The notes under the pieces were generated by a model, which saw only the letters and a program-made list of their open reading frames with translations, was not told where the DNA came from and ran no database searches. Of a DNA stretch of 64,000 bases, positions 34,400 through 46,413 are shown piece after piece (position 1 is the stretch's first letter; every line of letters starts with the position of its first letter). The stretch is from NCBI GenBank assembly GCA_021521415.1, contig JAIQDT010003558.1, positions 207,409-271,408 on the forward strand, written 5' to 3'. Origin of the DNA: Bidens hawaiensis. Its lineage: Eukaryota; Streptophyta; Magnoliopsida; Asterales; Asteraceae. The position numbers and the translations under genes were made by a program.

Positions 34400-37300
34400 A
34401 TGTCTCGGTCGCCGATACTCCACGGTGGCGGTTTAGGACTCGCCGCCGTGGCGTACATCGCCGTAGACTACCTCCGCCACCTGTCACCGTCATGGCACGA
34501 GCTACTCCAGCCGCTGCTGTGGATCATACTCGCACTAATCGCCATCACACGTGTCCCGTTCTACAAGCACTGGTCAGCTGAGCTCCTGTCAGCTCTCGTT
34601 TTCATCGCCGCCTTGGTTTTCATGCTCTGCGCGTTGCTATATGAAATGATATCCGTTCGTTCTGTTACCGCTGTTCTCGGTCTCAATTGGCACGGGTAAT
34701 TACTTAATTAAATAACTGTTTTATTACTTGATTTGTTATTATTGTTTCAAACATCTATTATTTGCCTGAATTAGCAAGTTGTGTACTTTAGATCTGGTAA
34801 CTGTTTTGGATGTGGATGTAAATTTGAGTGTGAAGTGGCTTCTAGATCTATGTGTGTGACTATTATCTGCTTTTAATTTGGCAGTTTTCCATATTTAGTG
34901 TTGCATTTACTAACACATGTGTCATTCTGAACTATCTGTAATTTTACAATAGCGGTAACACTTACTACAATGCAATTCTAGTACATATAATTGATATTTG
35001 ATGATGCACATATTGGTTTGTTTAATGTTTATTAGAGCATTCTCACTTGATACTCCATATTATTGTGAGTTGGTTTTCTATATTATATATAGTAGTTGCA
35101 AGTGGTTGTGAGTGGAAGATACAGAGAAACTTTTATCCATGAGTAAATTTGGAGAAATAAATCAACAAAACAAGACATATGCATTGGTCAAAATGACATA
35201 AGACATGGTATATGATATATGGATGCTACTAGCCACTATTAAAAAAGACTAAACAACTATGATTCTAGAAAACATTAATTAGTGAATTATGTGACAATTT
35301 TATAGATGGAAACTGGATGACTTGGAAGTTGGAAGCCTATGTGGACATGATAGTTGAAAGCCATGTGGATATCTTGTATTGCTTTAATAGTAAGTAAGAT
35401 AAGATTTCTCTAGGAGTCCTATAGAGGAAATTACATGGGAAACCTAATCAAACAATATCTACTAAGACCATGAGTAGTCATAACTCTCCACCCTCAGGCA
35501 TTATGCGCCACGTGACGCCCAGTCAGAGTTATGTTTTTTTACAAAAACAGGGTGTAGTCATAACTCTCTACACCCCTAGACATTATGCGCCACGTGGCGC
35601 CCAGTCACTTTTACACCTTTTGTTTTTTTGTTTTTTTACAATTAATCAAAAAGCTTTTAATATAACCCTTCCAAAACCTAAACCTTCCACTTTGGCTATT
35701 CATAGCCCCCAACCAGTAACCAAACATCCTTCTTCCTAACCATGTCCTCCGCCGCCACCACTTCCACCGCCGCCGCCGCCACCCTCCCTCGTCTACTCGC
35801 CGACAAAACATCCCCGTCTTTCCTTAAACCCACCCTCTTCAAACCCTTATCCAAACCCACACCCCTTTTCACCCTCAAAGCCAAAAACCCAATCTCCGAC
35901 ATTGTTTTTCACTCCTCCGAGCCGTCTCCGACGACGAAATCGCCTGTAGGTATATGTTTTGTCAACGAACAAGAACACACCGGATATATCCTCAACGGAT
36001 ATATTTTTGATTTTTGAGCCCCTTTCTCGCGTTTTATACAAAACGCCGGAAAAAATCAAAACCCCTAAACGCCCGGGGTGGGGGGGCGGTGTGCCCCTGG
36101 CGTTATACCTCAAAACGCCTTCGAAAACGTCCCATTACGGATGGTCTAATTATGGTAATAATATAACAATATTGAACCCTAATAATATATTCTCTAATAG
36201 ATTGTGAATGAAAGAATGAAAGATGTTATGTCTGCTGGAGATAATTATTTATACATATTGATAAACTAGCCGGGTGCCCGCACGATGCAGCGGGGGCGCG
36301 CGCAACTCCACAGTGAACGCATAGTCCGTATCGGTACCTACGTCACCTGGTGACAGTGCACACGTAGCCTAAAATTGGACCGCGTAACTCGTGCAAAGCC
36401 AGTTGCGTGTTATCAAATATTGAACACGCGTAACCCGGCGGGAATGCACGTTACCGACATTGGAACATGCTTAACCAACACCACGCGTGTAATTCATGGC
36501 GATTAACAGTGTAGGGTGCTACGTGGGACTGGACACGTATTTATCGGCCCCGGTATATGTAAACAACGGTATCCGCGTAGCTTGTAACGAAAATCAAAAG
36601 GCAAACATTAAATATACATCATCTGAAATACATCATTTTTTTAAACCAATCCATTTTGGCCCCAAACCTGTTCTGACTCGACATCGTTCTGACCTGGCCC
36701 TTTCTACTCGAACCCGAACCAAATTAACAATTTTTTTTGTATTGACTCATTCCGACCCTATTGTACTTTTAAAAATGACTTGAGCTCGCCCGACTCAACC
36801 TGTTACTCGGTTCCAAATCGTAAGCGCGTAACATGTTAACGTTTTAAAACTAAAAAAACTATAGCAATATCATACTCAAATCAATGAGAATAAAATGCTC
36901 GTTTTTATGATGTATTTTTTTTGAAAAAACATTAACCTATGAAAAAGTTATGGTCGTTCAAAAGTCGTGGGGTAATTGGTTTTGATTTAGGGGGCATGTG
37001 TGTAACTATTATTAAACTTTACAAAAAACGTAATGAAGTTGAGGGACTAAAGTTGTAAGTATACGTTAAAAGAAAGAAAGTTGTAAAGACTTAAATACCC
37101 TTAAATTCTATATTTTTTATGCATTATTTGTTGTATATAAAGCATTGAGTTTGGTACCTCTTAAAATTTAAGAGGTCCCTAACTCATGCTTTATATATAG
37201 ATATAGATATAGATATAGATAGTTTCCTTCTCTTCAGCAATATGAATCTGTTGGATATTGAACTTCAGTATGTATACACTCCGTATCCAAGTGTTTCAGG

Positions 37301-39793
37301 GAATATTTGGAGTGATCTGATAGGACTTAACACAAGTAATGGACAGAGTAGATTCTATATACAAACAGAACAATTAGTGAGTGCGTAATTTGGACCATTG
37401 CACCTCTTAAAATAGGCGGCAGTTGGTTAACTAACTTAAATAACTGTTTTTTGATCTATTAATGGAAGAGCTATCATAACGTACTATTGATAATAGCTAA
37501 CTACAATAACAACAACAATAATAATTAAGTCTAGATTATATATTTAAGAATGTCCATGAAACATTTCTTTTTATTATTGCATTTCTTACAGAAAACAAAC
37601 AAATAGAAATGCAGCTCTGATTTTACTATTCTTTCAGGAATACTCCTCCTCTTCCTGACACCGGACAATGGATCTTGCTAGGACTGAACGAGAAACTTCC
37701 ACAAGTGATTGTAAATATATTGAGGGCTCGAATTGTTGGATTGCATCATTACCTGATGTTGTTTGTAATGCTTGCTTTCTCTGTGCTATTTGGCTCTATA
37801 GAAGCTCCTGGTCTTGGGATTGGTGCACGCTACATGTTCACTATGGCGGTAGGTCGCCTTTTGCGGGCCATAAGTTTTGCATCCACAATTTTGCCATCAC
37901 CTCGACCTTGGTGTGCTGCAACTCGGTTTGACGTCCCTCAACATCCGCACCGTTGGGCACAGAAGTTTTATGTCCCGTATGCGTCTGACTCCAATGCTAT
38001 AAGAAATGTCATTCATTATGATATGGTGTATGGTATGTTCTCATGAGGCTTCTTTTTTAGTCATGTATCCAATAGTTTCATGCATAAACATTCTCCACCA
38101 AGAAATAAGATCTTTAAAAATAGTTAAGAAATATAATTTTCTGAAAACATGTATGCCACTCTTTGATATTATATTACAAAAACCAACTGATGAACACTTG
38201 GCTCTCACATTTTTTAACTATGTATCTATAGGTTTGAGTTTGTATGTATTCTTTTGTTTTTTTTAAGTTTCATTTTCACCCCATATACTATATGTAATAT
38301 GACTTTAACCCATTTAGTTTGACTAATTTGATCTTTCGCTGATAATTTTCGTTCGCTGACAACTTTTGTGTAATGTAACCATCATGAATAAACTTCTTAG
38401 TTTTGCAAAACACGTCGAGAATTTTTCACTACCAGTCTGACTCTCAAAGTGGTAGCTTGCAACGTTATGTTTCTAATTTTTATTTGATTAGGTTGATACT
38501 ATTGTAAACATTATTTTGTGCACACATTAACAGCATGTTGATATATTTTATCAGATAATGGTGTTGTGCAAGAGGATGAATATAGACCAAATTGGGGGTT
38601 GATGAGCTTCCTTGCTGATTTCTCGGGTGAGTCAGCATGGATCAATTTGCTGAAGAAAGCCGGAGGCGGGTGCAATGATCTTCTATACAGTGGGCACATG
38701 CTTGTTGCAGTCCTTACAGCCATGGCCTGGACGGTATGTCATAATTTGAACGCCACTTTTTACCCCTTTACAATTTGACCACCAATGTTTTTAGCAATAT
38801 ACCTCCCTCAAGTTTCAATAAACCTACAATAGTGACCTTCAACTTTAGTATATATTTTTATTTTAAGTTTCAATTTCACCCCTTATACTACAAATAACAT
38901 ACACTTTGATCATTTAACTTGATTTTCTCCAATAACCTGTGTTCGTTAACATTTCTTAGATATCTAATTACACTTTTTTTTGTCAACATTCCAATATAAA
39001 TTTTATCGAAAACATAGTTGTATTAAAAAAAAGAATATTTTTGGTTTCTCAAATAATACCAGCGGTACGCCGGTATCAGTATTCATTTTTATGCTTTCAT
39101 TTTATCATTTGATTTATTTTTTTCTCTAATAACCTGCATTTGTTAGCTTTTTAAAAAAAATTGTATTACCAACATTTGTATGGGGATCAATATTATCAAA
39201 ACCAGTACCAGTAATCGTTTTTAAGGTTTTTGATCAATGTAAAAACGTGTCGATATCATTTTGGGTATATCATGACTTTATGTTTTGGGTTTTCTCTTTT
39301 GGTTGCTACACTGAGTGCCAATATTGTACTGGTACCGTAACAAACCGAACCGATTACAATGATGCATAACAAGGTGTACTTAATGAGTTGAATCGGGTGT
39401 AATGTAGGAAGCATATGGAGGTTTGAGTTCGGTTTTCATATGGATGCTTGTAGCCCATAGTGCCCAAAGAGAAATAAGGGAAAGACATCACTACACGGTC
39501 GACTGCATTGTAGCAATCTATGTGGGCATCATGTTGTGGAAGATGACGGGTTTTTGTGGCCACTTAACAGCAAAAGATCAAGACTAAAGAAGTTAGAAAA
39601 GATTGAGGGTAAGCTTTATCAAGCTGCAAAAGATTCTGATTTGGAACAAGTACGGGACCTACTAGAACAGGTAGGCTCCACAGCCAAGGATCAAGTTGGT
39701 AAAGAGAGGGCTATGCGGTTTTTTGCTGGCGGGACCATCGTTTTCGCACTCACGGTCGTTGTTTTGGCGTTTGTTTTAACCAGTGACGGGTAG
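34400..39793 (+). CDS. Sphingomyelin-synthase-like membrane protein, frameshifted last exon
   Basis: Four exons: 34400-34695, 37638-38032, 38555-38733, 39408-39793; all borders are GT...AG and phases agree. It is a polytopic membrane protein of the sphingomyelin synthase / PAP2-C family, resembling a plant protein I recall as At1g43580. The catalytic triad of the family is visible: His in CNDLLYSGHM (exon 3) and His and Asp in HHYTVDC (exon 4). Such enzymes move head groups between lipids in Golgi or plasma membrane; the exact substrate is not known here. In exon 4 a run of five T (39551-39555) shifts the frame and stops it at 39585-39587; after the run a second frame continues with a family-like tail and a last membrane segment (VFALTVVVLAFVL). 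Either the allele loses its last 80 residues or a base was dropped in sequencing. Intron 1 (2.9 kb) holds a Harbinger-like element and a Helitron. Confidence 0.82.
35466..36146 (+). mobile_element. Harbinger-like element carrying a captured exon
   Basis: Ends GACCATGAGTAG and (inverted) GACCATCCGTAATG are flanked by TAA on both sides (35463-35465, 36147-36149). The left half has a 79-base unit twice (from 35474 and 35553), each ending in GCCACGTGRCGCCCAGTCA with a G-box (35509-35514, 35591-35596). The right end has GCGTTTTATACAAAACGCC. Between them lies a host-like exon (35742-35949). It sits in intron 1 of the sphingomyelin-synthase-like gene. Inverted ends are only partly matched, so the class is tentative. 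Confidence 0.55.
35742..35949 (+). pseudogene. Captured first exon with plastid transit peptide
   Basis: About 69 codons from ATG to a GT donor. The peptide is rich in Ala, Ser, Thr, Pro and Lys with almost no acidic residues at first (it starts MSSAATTSTAAAATLPRL), as in chloroplast transit peptides. After the donor, intron-like sequence runs into the element's right end, so no further exon follows. I cannot name the parent gene. Without later exons it cannot encode a complete protein, but it could be spliced into transcripts of the host gene in the same orientation. Confidence 0.55.
36266..37201 (-). mobile_element. Non-autonomous Helitron in intron 1
   Basis: On the minus strand the 3' end is CTAG followed by T, preceded at a distance of about seven bases by a GC hairpin (CCCGC/GCGGG, plus strand 36277-36294). 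The 5' end starts A|TCTATATATAAAG-like at about 37201, within a short ATAGAT repeat that blurs its position. These are the defining ends of Helitrons (5' TC, hairpin, CTRR, insertion between A and T). It has no Rep/helicase. Confidence 0.7.
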
Positions 39794-41780
39794 GCTTAGT
39801 TGTTGATGTGCGATTTTAGACCACGGATATAGGTGATAACTGAAATTCAATTGTTTAGTTGTATCTGTGTTGAGGGAACGGATTGATAGTTTTTTGTTCT
39901 TCATTTGTAATATGTTGTATAAGAAATGAAATTTGGTTACCACTTCTTTGATATTGATTAAAGGGTACAAGTGATTATACTGTCATTAGTTACTCACACA
40001 ACTAACATTTGACCTACAAAACATCTGATTGGTGAATAAAATAATACGAAAGAGGGTACGTTTAATTAGCAGCACCCTTACAAATATGACATAAGGAATC
40101 TTAAACATTTTCTATCTACATAAGTAACGTATCTATATAAAAGATTTACATAAGCTCTTGCGTTATCACAGAACAAATCATTAATTTTAATAATTACATT
40201 TATATATGATTCCTTGTCTAAAGTTAGTAAAATCAACATTTATTATAGAAGCATGTCTTGGTACAAACTCGTTTGAAGCACGTGCAGTTGCTTGACCTAA
40301 TACCTTATTCAATAGACATACCATATGACTTGGTATAATGTTAGTTGGGCATAACATGTTATCGGTAAAGATCAACATACAATTAATCGTTTACATACTC
40401 GTGTTGTTCAATGTTCACTAGTGCATTATGGTGTATGACACATGAAAATAATTTACAAACATTTAAATTAGGAATCTAACTATTTATTATCAACGTGACT
40501 ATACATAAGATTTCGTTCCTAACATAATTTCTCACTCAATTCATAACAACGTTTTCACTCCACGCAACTTTGAGTATCACATCAACTTCTAGCTTATTCA
40601 AAACTCGCATTAAGATAAGTGGTCTTCAAAAAGTGAAAAAGGATTGATTTGGGTTGTTGGGTTGGTTAACCCATGCACAACTTTAATAGAAGTATTGATC
40701 TTTTGTTTATATTTTGTTTGGGCTTCTTTGACCTGGGATCAGTGGAAACCTTGGTTGCCATTGGGGGTCTTTAGACATAGTTTTACTATGATTTTTCCAA
40801 ATTTATTTGCTGGAGATGTACTTAGGAAACAAGTTTTCATATCTTTAAATATATGGACAACATGATATAAACTCACCCCAACCCATTCTTTATATTTTTC
40901 CTTAGTTAAACAAGTCATATTAGTTTAAGTTCAATACTTTTTTGATTTTTGTTTTTAATTTCGAATATTTAAGTAATAACATGAAAAAAAAAATCAGATT
41001 AAGTAGACTGGGATTTATGTCATCACATGAATATACAAGTTGTGATTTTTCAGTTGTTTCGTGTTTGGATTCATATAACATCCTTGAGTTCGTGTTGGGT
41101 ATGATATTTCAATTCATAAAAAACCCTATAAATAAAAGGAATGGTACCTTCATATGTCAACAAATAAATATATAACTTTACGCATCATTAACTTAAAAAA
41201 AGACATTTGAGCAAGTTCATGTGTGCAAGCAAACCTTTCATTGTACTTTATAGGTAACACAATTATTTTCATACAATATGTTGCACATGACACGCATCAT
41301 AAGGTCTTACTATATCCTTTGATTATGCTAACACAAAATAATCAAAACCACATTTACACAAACGTCAACGTGCCTTGATAAGTTGTTTAAAATTCCCATA
41401 TATTTGGTATTTCACCTAAACTCGTGGTTTGAGTCAAAGACTCTTATACCCACTAGACAAAAAAGATATAACTATTTTATACTTTGTAATCAAAACTAAC
41501 ATAACACATACTGGCGTTTGGTTTAAGAAACAACTTTTGGAGTGTACGCTTTGGTTAGCCAAAAAATTTATACAAGTTAAGGATACATTGCTAATAAAAG
41601 TACTTCGAATTAATTACACAAATAGTCGTCACCTTGGTATGCCCTAATTTGGGATTGGTTTCCGCTATTAAAAAATTACACCGTCTGTTCACTTGTTTGC
41701 TAAAATGTCACACCAATGACCCTTTAGTGTCAAGAGACGTTATGTAAGTTTTTAATAACGAAAATCAAAATTATAGTTTT
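39794..41780. other. Intergenic, no gene seen
   Basis: AT-rich sequence after the sphingomyelin-synthase-like gene. Short frames are present, but none shows a domain or codon pattern that I can support. Confidence 0.5.
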
Positions 41781-42370
41781 AAGGTTTGTTTGGTATGAAG
41801 TAATGGAATAAATGGAGGAATGAAATGAATGAGGTAATGAAATGGACAAGGGAATGAAAATGATCATTACCTACTTATTTGGTTTTCATATAGGAATTGA
41901 ATGATTCATCATTTTATTAGTATTATTATTAATATTAATAATAATAAATAATAATACAAATACTAATAATAACTAGTTTTTGGACTGCATTGTGGTGATA
42001 TTATTAAACCGAATAAAAATAATCGTAAAAACGTGAATCACGTATGCATGTTATGAAGTGTTTTTAATTCATCATATTTAAATTAATAATAATGTTCATA
42101 ATATAATAATAATATTGCACTGTATTATACAAATCAATAATATTAAAAATACAATGGCAACAACGATAGTAATAATAATAATAATAAATGTTGTCTTTTT
42201 CCATTAACAACTTTTATCAAATAATGAAAATACTTAAAAAAAAAAAAAGAATTTCATTTCTTAGGAATGATCAATTCCATTACTTCATTACAACCAAACA
42301 TGCTTAATTTCATTCATTTGGAATGATTTATTTCATTCCGCATTTCATTTTTCATACCAAACGCTACCTT
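41781..42370. mobile_element. MITE with 20-bp inverted ends
   Basis: AAGGTTTGTTTGGTATGAA opens and TTCATACCAAACGCTACCTT closes the element; inverted ends match except for about three bases. The interior is rich in GGAATGA / TCATTCC words. The flanks read TTTT and AGTA, with a possible TTA/TTA overlap, so the superfamily (Tourist or Stowaway type) is undecided. Confidence 0.7.
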
Positions 42371-42641
42371 AGTATATACAAGTATACCCCAGTGAATAAC
42401 CCATCTTAATGGAGACCCCCCTCCCCTCTCGTTTTTTCACTCAATGTCTAAATTTACATGTTTTGTCAAAATATTTTGAACCCCCCCCCCCTCCCAACAC
42501 ACGCCCCTCCCTTGGCGTTTTCTTCCAAAGTTCGGCACTAAGTAATTCCATAATATGTGATGCATTTTTTTGATAGTTTGAGAAGGTTGAGGACTTAAAA
42601 AGAAAGTAAATATTTATTCCTGAAAACCCGAGGGTTGAAGT

Positions 42642-42678
<37 letters not shown>
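42642..42678. repeat. (AC)n microsatellite before thioredoxin y
   Basis: A run of about 18 AC units, followed by four ATATC units (about 42690-42712). It lies in the promoter or 5' untranslated region, about 100 bases before the start codon. A C10 run is at 42481-42492. Confidence 0.9.
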
Positions 42679-42679
<1 letters not shown>

Positions 42680-42775
42680 AGCAACAGATTCCATATCATA
42701 TCATATCATATCATCTCTCTCGTCTTCCTTGTTTTTCTTTCTGTTTCACACTCCATCCAAATATATCTCCTTCCA

Positions 42776-45105
42776 ATGGCCGTTTCTCTACCAACATCCA
42801 CCACTTCCAATCATATCACGCTCTTAACTTCATCCTCTTCTGCCTCATCGTCAAAGCTTTCCAGTTTATCATCGCTGCAATGTCACTCAAGGCTTCCTCT
42901 TCACACGCTCACTTATCATCGCCTTACATCTAAGCCTCGAACGCTTCACATAGTAATCTCCGATTCTTATCTTCTTCTATAGCCTATATTGCTATTGCTC
43001 TTATTTTTATGCTGTAGCATTAAGTCAACTCTAAATTAGGTATTTTATTTGTGCGATTAGGTTTTTTGCTTTCAGAAAATTGTTATTTAAATGAGTATAA
43101 TATATTTGATAGTAAGAATTAATTAAGCATTTAGTTTAATTGAATTAGGATATGATAGAAGCTCAATATGTGCGGTGTGAGTTTCTGTTATAATAGGTTA
43201 TTATATGTGTATTGAATAATTTCTTCTGTTTGGCAATTTGAGCCCGTATGATTCTAGTTAGATATAATCGAATACAAATAGACCAGAAAAAGTCAAATGT
43301 AAACTGCAACCTCTATGTCTTGCGAGAATATCAGATGGAATATTGAGGAACTTGATGATTCTCATACAAGGTTTGTGAATTCAAATTAGGATGTTATTTG
43401 AAATAGCTAAAACTCAAAGGTGAGATGATATTTGCTTAAAGAGATCGATAATCCTTGCTTGATTAATCATGCCATCCTTGAGACAAAAAAACATGCTTAT
43501 GAATGGAGATGAAGTATCATATGCTCTGAATGATACAAATATACAATAATAATAAATGGAAGTAAGCTCATGAGCATTATACTAAACTATGGGTGGAGGT
43601 TTTTCAAGCATTAGTTGAGATTTTAGACATGGTTTTGGGAAATCAATCAGGTTTTATGTCAAAAATGGGATTGACAACAGATATTATTTCTTGAATATAT
43701 GAAAGGAGATAATTATAATGCTTTATACATCATCATCATCATCATCATCTTGCTCAGTATATCCCATCAATAGCAAAGCTATAGTAGGGTCTGAGGAGGG
43801 TAAGATGTAGACAGCCTTACCTCTACCCTTTAGGAATAGAGAGGCTGCTTCCGGTGAGACCCCCGGCTCGATATAATGATTTATACACTATGCTGGAAAA
43901 GAAGTATGGTAGTGATAAAAAAAAATTTGAGAAGAAAGTTAATTAGAATAATACTAGTGTGTTTGAAGATATGATGTGCTCATAGTAATAAGAATGAAAA
44001 CATGTGATGATGCTATAGGCTTTGCTCCAAAGTCAGCATCATTTTTTGTTTTGCTTATAAGCGAGCTAACAAGATGATTATGCTTTTCATAGATACTTTT
44101 TTGCCCCACGATGAAAAAAACCCTCTTTTAGAGGCGATAACTTTGCTATAAGCCTATAACCCAACTGCAAGTTGAAAGTGTTTTATATGCTAGATTCAGC
44201 TTTCTGGACATACAGGAAATGGTTTTTGTGTTATTTTAAACTGAAGAAAGCATAACATTATGCACTGTAGTGCTGCTTTTTTTTCTTTTTTCTTTTTTGT
44301 TTCCTTTTTTTTAAATTTTTTTTGCAAGTGTTCAAAAGTTACATATTTCACATCTTGTAGGCTTTAATGTCTCAGGAAGGTACTCTATTAGTTTTCATGT
44401 ATATGTGTACAACTGCTCTATGCTATAAGCATTTTCTACTTCCTAGTGGTAGTTTGAATCAAATTTGATCACAATTGAAATTTTGAGCATAAAGGAGAAA
44501 AATGAAATTTTGAGAGTCCATGGCAATGAATGCATTGATGCTTTGCTGTAACTGGTGATTGTCTAATTTGATACTTTGGAAAAAAGGAAAAACTAACTGC
44601 TGATGAATCAGGTTGCAGCAAAGAAGCAAACGTTTTCGTCTCTGGATGACCTACTTGAAAAGGCTGAGAAGCCCGTGTTGGTTGACTTTTATGCAACCTG
44701 GTAATACTCTTATCTCCCTCTGTATGTGTTCTTTCTTAAGTTATGTGAAAATGAAATTATAATTATACATATTACTTGCAGGTGTGGCCCGTGCCAGTTT
44801 ATGGGTCCTATACTGAACGAAGTGAGTGTTAGCATGGGAGACAGTCTCCAGGTGGTGAAGATTGATACTGAAAAATATCCTGAAATTGCAAGCAAGTATA
44901 ACATTGAGGCCTTACCGACTTTCATCTTGTTCAAGGATGGAAAACCATGCGACCGTTTTGTAAGTGTTTTTTTTTCATTTTTATGAAACAAAACTGGCCA
45001 AAATTGTTGTAACAAATCGAATGTTATATTGATTGGTTTCAGGAAGGAGCAATGGCAGCAAAGCAGCTCATCGAGAGAATTGAGACTACCCTGGCAAAGA
45101 GTTAA
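42776..45105 (+). CDS. Chloroplast thioredoxin y
   Basis: Four exons: 42776-42952, 44612-44700, 44782-44959, 45043-45105; borders GT...AG, phases 0, 2 and 0. The product is about 167 residues. The first exon is a Ser/Thr-rich transit peptide (starts MAVSLPTSTT). The rest is a thioredoxin fold with active site WCGPC, whose Trp codon is split by intron 2, then KIDTEKYPEIA and ALPTFILFKDG, the cis-proline region. The QTFSSLDDLLEKAEKPVLV stretch and tail point to the y type, which reduces peroxiredoxin Q and related plastid targets. The long first intron holds a SINE/LINE tail at 43730-43872. Confidence 0.93.
43715..43887 (-). mobile_element. 5'-truncated SINE/LINE tail in thioredoxin y intron 1
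   Basis: ATAATGCTTTATACA (43715-43729) and ATAATGATTTATACA (43873-43887) are target duplications matching at 14 of 15 bases. The insert (43730-43872), read on the minus strand, begins ATCGAGCCGGGGGTCTC and ends in a (GAT)n tail. It is the same family as the inserts at 16992 and 49226. Confidence 0.87.
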
Positions 45106-46413
45106 CGGAAGGAGCTTTACATTTCAAAATTGCTACTTGGATTGAATATTTTTATTAGTGGTTTTTCAACTCCATTTCTGGTTAATAGAAAGTCTGTTTT
45201 TACATTTATAATCATAATCATGTATGTTCATTCAAACAAATTTAAAAACAGTTGGCTCGTAAAAGATCTTTTTTTATATAGGTTTTTGAAAACAAATTTG
45301 TACTTGTGGGTCTTTTATGTTTAATTGATACGGGGGCATCTCATATCGGGCAAGTGAAAAAAGTTCGTAACTGGTTCAAATAGTAGGGTAATACAGTGGG
45401 CTAAGGCTTTGATGGTGTAGCAGGCAACTAGCAGGGGCTCCGTCAAGAGATTAAATCCTACAGTAGACAGGTTTGGTGGATGTAGCTGTTTAAAAACGGA
45501 GGATTTGGAGCCTGGAATCTGGATTGTCAAATTATGAATGGCTCATTTGTATATTAATGCAAAAGTGGTTGTAGGTTCGAGGCCCATGACCCAGGCTAAG
45601 AGGTTAGTCACATCTAGGAGTCTTAAGTCAGGCCCTTTAAAAGCAACTCAAGGTAAAAAGTCTTTACAAAATAGCAGATGGTCTAATAATTAGGAAGAGG
45701 GTGGTGGTTGTGGAGGGACTTAAAAATCAAGTGTTACGTCACGTTAAGGCTTTACTTTTTTAATAACGTGCTGTGATTTAAAGTCCATTATTGCTTTAGA
45801 GCCGCACCTTTAGCATTTGGCCCCACTATATGCCGAAAATATACCTTGCCAGTTGCCACCCGGGTAACATGTTGAAGCTCCTCTCTGACTGCCGGTGTGC
45901 TAATCTTTAAAGCCATGCCACATTAGCTTTTGAAGCCCCTTTTCCATCTCACAACAAGAAGCCTAATTAGGAACCTAAAGCCCTTGAGCTTCTGAGTTGT
46001 TTTTATAAGCTTGTGTGTGGTACCTTAAACGAGTCAACACTCGAGCGTAGATGTAAATTGTGAAATTATAGTTCGAATTTAATAACGTTAAGCTCATTAA
46101 GACAATAAGACTCAACAAGCTTAAAAAAAACTTCTCATACAAAGTTAGAGCAAGGGTGAAGCTTGTACTGTGCTCAGCTAGCTTCAGCCACCCCCGTTTC
46201 TTTGCTCAGTAGTGTAAATTTATGCGTTTTCGTCCAAAATCTTTTATATGTAGTGTAAATCTATCCGCTTTCGTCCAAAAATTTTGAGCATGGGCACCCA
46301 AGTTTATGAAGTTTTTTATACTTACTAGTCGTCCAAGCTTAGCTTGTTTTGAGCTTTTTATCCGTCCACGGTGTGGTCGGGTATTTCTGCTTATCGGTTG
46401 GGCAAGGAGAGAC
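45106..46413. other. Intergenic, no gene seen
   Basis: It holds the 3' flank of thioredoxin y and the promoter side of the SET-domain gene. Short frames lack support. No clear repeat was delimited. Confidence 0.5.
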
